Both the position numbers and the translations under genes were made by a program. Below are positions 6,279 to 7,615 of a stretch of 7,615 nt of DNA, one piece after another; position 1 is the stretch's first letter, and the number at the start of each line of letters is the position of its first letter. The stretch is from JBBKWX01 sp037969175. Lineage in GTDB: Bacteria; Bacteroidota; Bacteroidia; AKYH767-A; JBBKVM01. The stretch is taken from assembly GCA_037969175.1 (NCBI GenBank), contig JBBKWX010000129.1:1-7615 (forward strand), read 5' to 3'. The notes beneath the pieces are model-generated. The model had not been told where the DNA came from and searched no databases. It saw only the letters and a list, made by a program, of their open reading frames with translations.

Positions 6279-7075
6279 TGGGTGTAGCCAGGCGAATCAT
6301 AAATAGAATTTATGCTGATTATTTGATGCCCTCCCGGATCAATGAATACAGATCTATATTAACAAATGCTTTGGAGCAAGGCTATTTGTTCATAACGATG
6401 AATGAGTTTCAGAAATTAGTAAGAACGGGAGCATTATTAAAAGATCAGAAATATTTCATCAATAGACACGATATAGATACCGGCTTAAATTTCACGCATG
6501 AGTTCTTTGCTGTGGAAAAGGAATTAGGGATTAAATCGACATATTATTTTAGGTTATCAACTCTGGATTTCGATTTAATGAAAGAGATCGAAGCATTTGG
6601 AAGTGAGGCCAGTTACCATTTTGAAGAGCTTGCAACCTATGCAAAAAAACAAAGAATAAAGAGTAAGGATGATATTTTGAAATCTTTACCTCAAATAAGA
6701 GATGAGTTTCGGGATAACTATTTGCTCATTCAAAAAGCTACAGGAAATGCTCTAAAAACCTTAGCTTCACATGGTGATTTTGCAAATCGTATTTTAGGAC
6801 TGACAAATTCAATAGTGATCGATGATCAGATAAAAACTGCTCTTGGAATTGATGCCGAAGTTTATGAAACGGATTTGATCGGTCAATGCGAGATGTATAT
6901 TTCTGACGATGATTATCCTGCACTATTCAAGCCAATGCATCCCGATCAGGCTTTGAAAAATGATCCAAAAGTGATACAAATGCTGACTCACCCCAGGCAT
7001 TGGAAAAGAGATCTTATATCGAATACAAAAGAAAATATAACCCGCATCAAGGAAGGACTTCTATATGGGGCTTAA
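6278..7075 (+). CDS. Divergent polysaccharide deacetylase-like protein
   Basis: With the ATG at 6278 the protein has 265 aa. That ATG forms TGATG with the upstream stop and is preferred over a TTG at 6266, which would overlap more. Features resemble the carbohydrate esterase 4 (NodB-like) group of the RHDVD variety: NRHDIDTG (62-69; H64, D65, D67) in place of the classic TFDDG; ASYHFEELATYAKK (111-124; H114), like the YHYE segment of that group; ASHGDF (163-168; H165, D167); and LTHPRHW (236-242; H238, H241). These His and Asp residues could bind a metal. The predicted reaction is removal of an N-acetyl or similar acyl group from a sugar. No signal peptide is seen, which fits a cytoplasmic precursor or undecaprenyl-linked substrate rather than cell-wall glycan. 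It lies between two acyltransferase genes. Activity is inferred from motif pattern only. Confidence 0.68.
   Translation: MGVARRIINRIYADYLMPSRINEYRSILTNALEQGYLFITMNEFQKLVRTGALLKDQKYFINRHDIDTGLNFTHEFFAVEKELGIKSTYYFRLSTLDFDLMKEIEAFGSEASYHFEELATYAKKQRIKSKDDILKSLPQIRDEFRDNYLLIQKATGNALKTLASHGDFANRILGLTNSIVIDDQIKTALGIDAEVYETDLIGQCEMYISDDDYPALFKPMHPDQALKNDPKVIQMLTHPRHWKRDLISNTKENITRIKEGLLYGA
7049..7057 (+). promoter_or_regulatory. Shine-Dalgarno for the beta-helix acyltransferase gene
   Basis: AAGGAAGGA ends seven bases before the ATG at 7065 and lies within the end of the deacetylase-like gene. It decides the start of the next gene and supports translational coupling across the 11-base overlap. Confidence 0.65.
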
Positions 7076-7615
7076 ACAAATTATAAGAAGATTATTGTAT
7101 CCATATCGGAGATGGAAAGCAAATTCTATCCGACCCAGAATGGTTGGTGGATTTATGCGCGGGGATGGTTTCTTTTTAGCAAAGACCAGGATCAGCAGCA
7201 GCACATTTATTGATGCTCCTCAAAATTTGGATATTGCAGATGATGTATTTGTAGGTCATTTTAATTTCCTTGAAGCATCAAATGGGATCAAAATTGGAAC
7301 AGGTTGCCAGATCACGAATTATGTAAGTATGATCTCACATTCTAGTCATATGGCTATAAGATTATACGGAGCTGAATATAGCAAAACAAGAAACCATATT
7401 TCTTATATCAAAGGAAGCATAGTTATTGGTGACTACACCTTTGTAGGACCCAACTCAGTGATCATGGCAGGAACTGTGATTGGGAAAGGATCGCTAGTTT
7501 CAGCTTATAGCTATGTGAAAGGCGAATTCCCTGATTTTTCTATTATTGGAGGAAATCCTGGAAGAGTGATCGGTGATACACGTAAACTGGATAAACGATA
7601 TATTGACCGTAATCC
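7065..7615 (+). CDS. Left-handed beta-helix acyltransferase, 3' end beyond window
   Basis: I translated this open frame by hand; 183 codons are visible and no stop occurs before the window end. After a basic N-terminus (MGLKQIIRRLLYPYRRWKAN) come hexapeptide-type repeats with the I/V-G spacing: LDIADDVFVGHF (55-66), IKIGTGCQITN (75-85) and IVIGDYTFVGPNSVIMAGTVIGKGSLVSA (119-147). SHSSH (91-95) sits where these enzymes keep the catalytic histidine, and GGNPGRVIGD (162-171) is the family's closing GNPAKVIG-type motif. The family (WbbJ, LbetaH, O-acetyltransferases) moves an acetyl group from acetyl-CoA to a sugar hydroxyl or amine, usually as a trimer. The visible part is nearly complete, since only a short tail normally follows GNPxxVIG. 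It overlaps the previous gene by 11 bases and has its own ribosome binding site. Confidence 0.88.
   Translation, partial: MGLKQIIRRLLYPYRRWKANSIRPRMVGGFMRGDGFFLAKTRISSSTFIDAPQNLDIADDVFVGHFNFLEASNGIKIGTGCQITNYVSMISHSSHMAIRLYGAEYSKTRNHISYIKGSIVIGDYTFVGPNSVIMAGTVIGKGSLVSAYSYVKGEFPDFSIIGGNPGRVIGDTRKLDKRYIDRN

Noticed and set aside
1..7615. CRISPR arrays, insertion sequences, tRNA or rRNA genes, attachment sites.
   Set aside because: No regularly spaced repeats, transposase-like proteins, terminal inverted repeats or tRNA-like cloverleafs were seen on either strand.

Overview
The window looks like chromosomal DNA from a member of the Bacteroidota; class and genus cannot be fixed from sequence alone. 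It is AT-rich. Most genes here lack a Shine-Dalgarno sequence. A copy of the TAnnTTTG -7 promoter element typical of that phylum's primary sigma factor lies at 1760-1767. The protein set (small coiled-coil protein plus ZapA, RNase Y, long M23 peptidase) also fits.

Left part (1-1716, minus strand): one exported M23 (LytM-type) peptidase with all metal-binding and catalytic residues and a long beta-rich C-terminal part. A 74-bp divergent intergenic region separates it from the rightward genes.

Middle part (1740-4305, plus strand): a housekeeping block. It contains a -7 promoter element, a 96-aa coiled-coil protein, ZapA, a strong candidate 6S RNA (about 2449-2649) and RNase Y, closed by a clear intrinsic terminator (4273-4305). 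The 6S candidate is not a coding gene. I found it by folding: a 16-bp closing stem, a second 10-bp stem, a 13/14-nt central bubble and an upper arm with a UUCG-capped hairpin. The 3' side of the bubble contains TCAATTTG, a 7-of-8 match to the Bacteroidota -7 element, placed where a promoter-mimicking RNA should carry it.

Right part (4307-7615, plus strand): the start of a surface-glycan gene cluster. A Wzx-like flippase is followed by a GNAT/FemAB-like acyltransferase, a divergent polysaccharide-deacetylase-like protein and a left-handed beta-helix acyltransferase cut by the window end. These four genes overlap by 8, 1 and 11 bases, so they form one translationally coupled operon. No glycosyltransferase is visible inside the window; such genes probably follow downstream.

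The most interesting items are the 6S RNA candidate with its promoter-like bubble, its position between zapA and rny, the coiled-coil partner gene in front of zapA, and the possible deacetylate-then-acylate tailoring module in the glycan operon.
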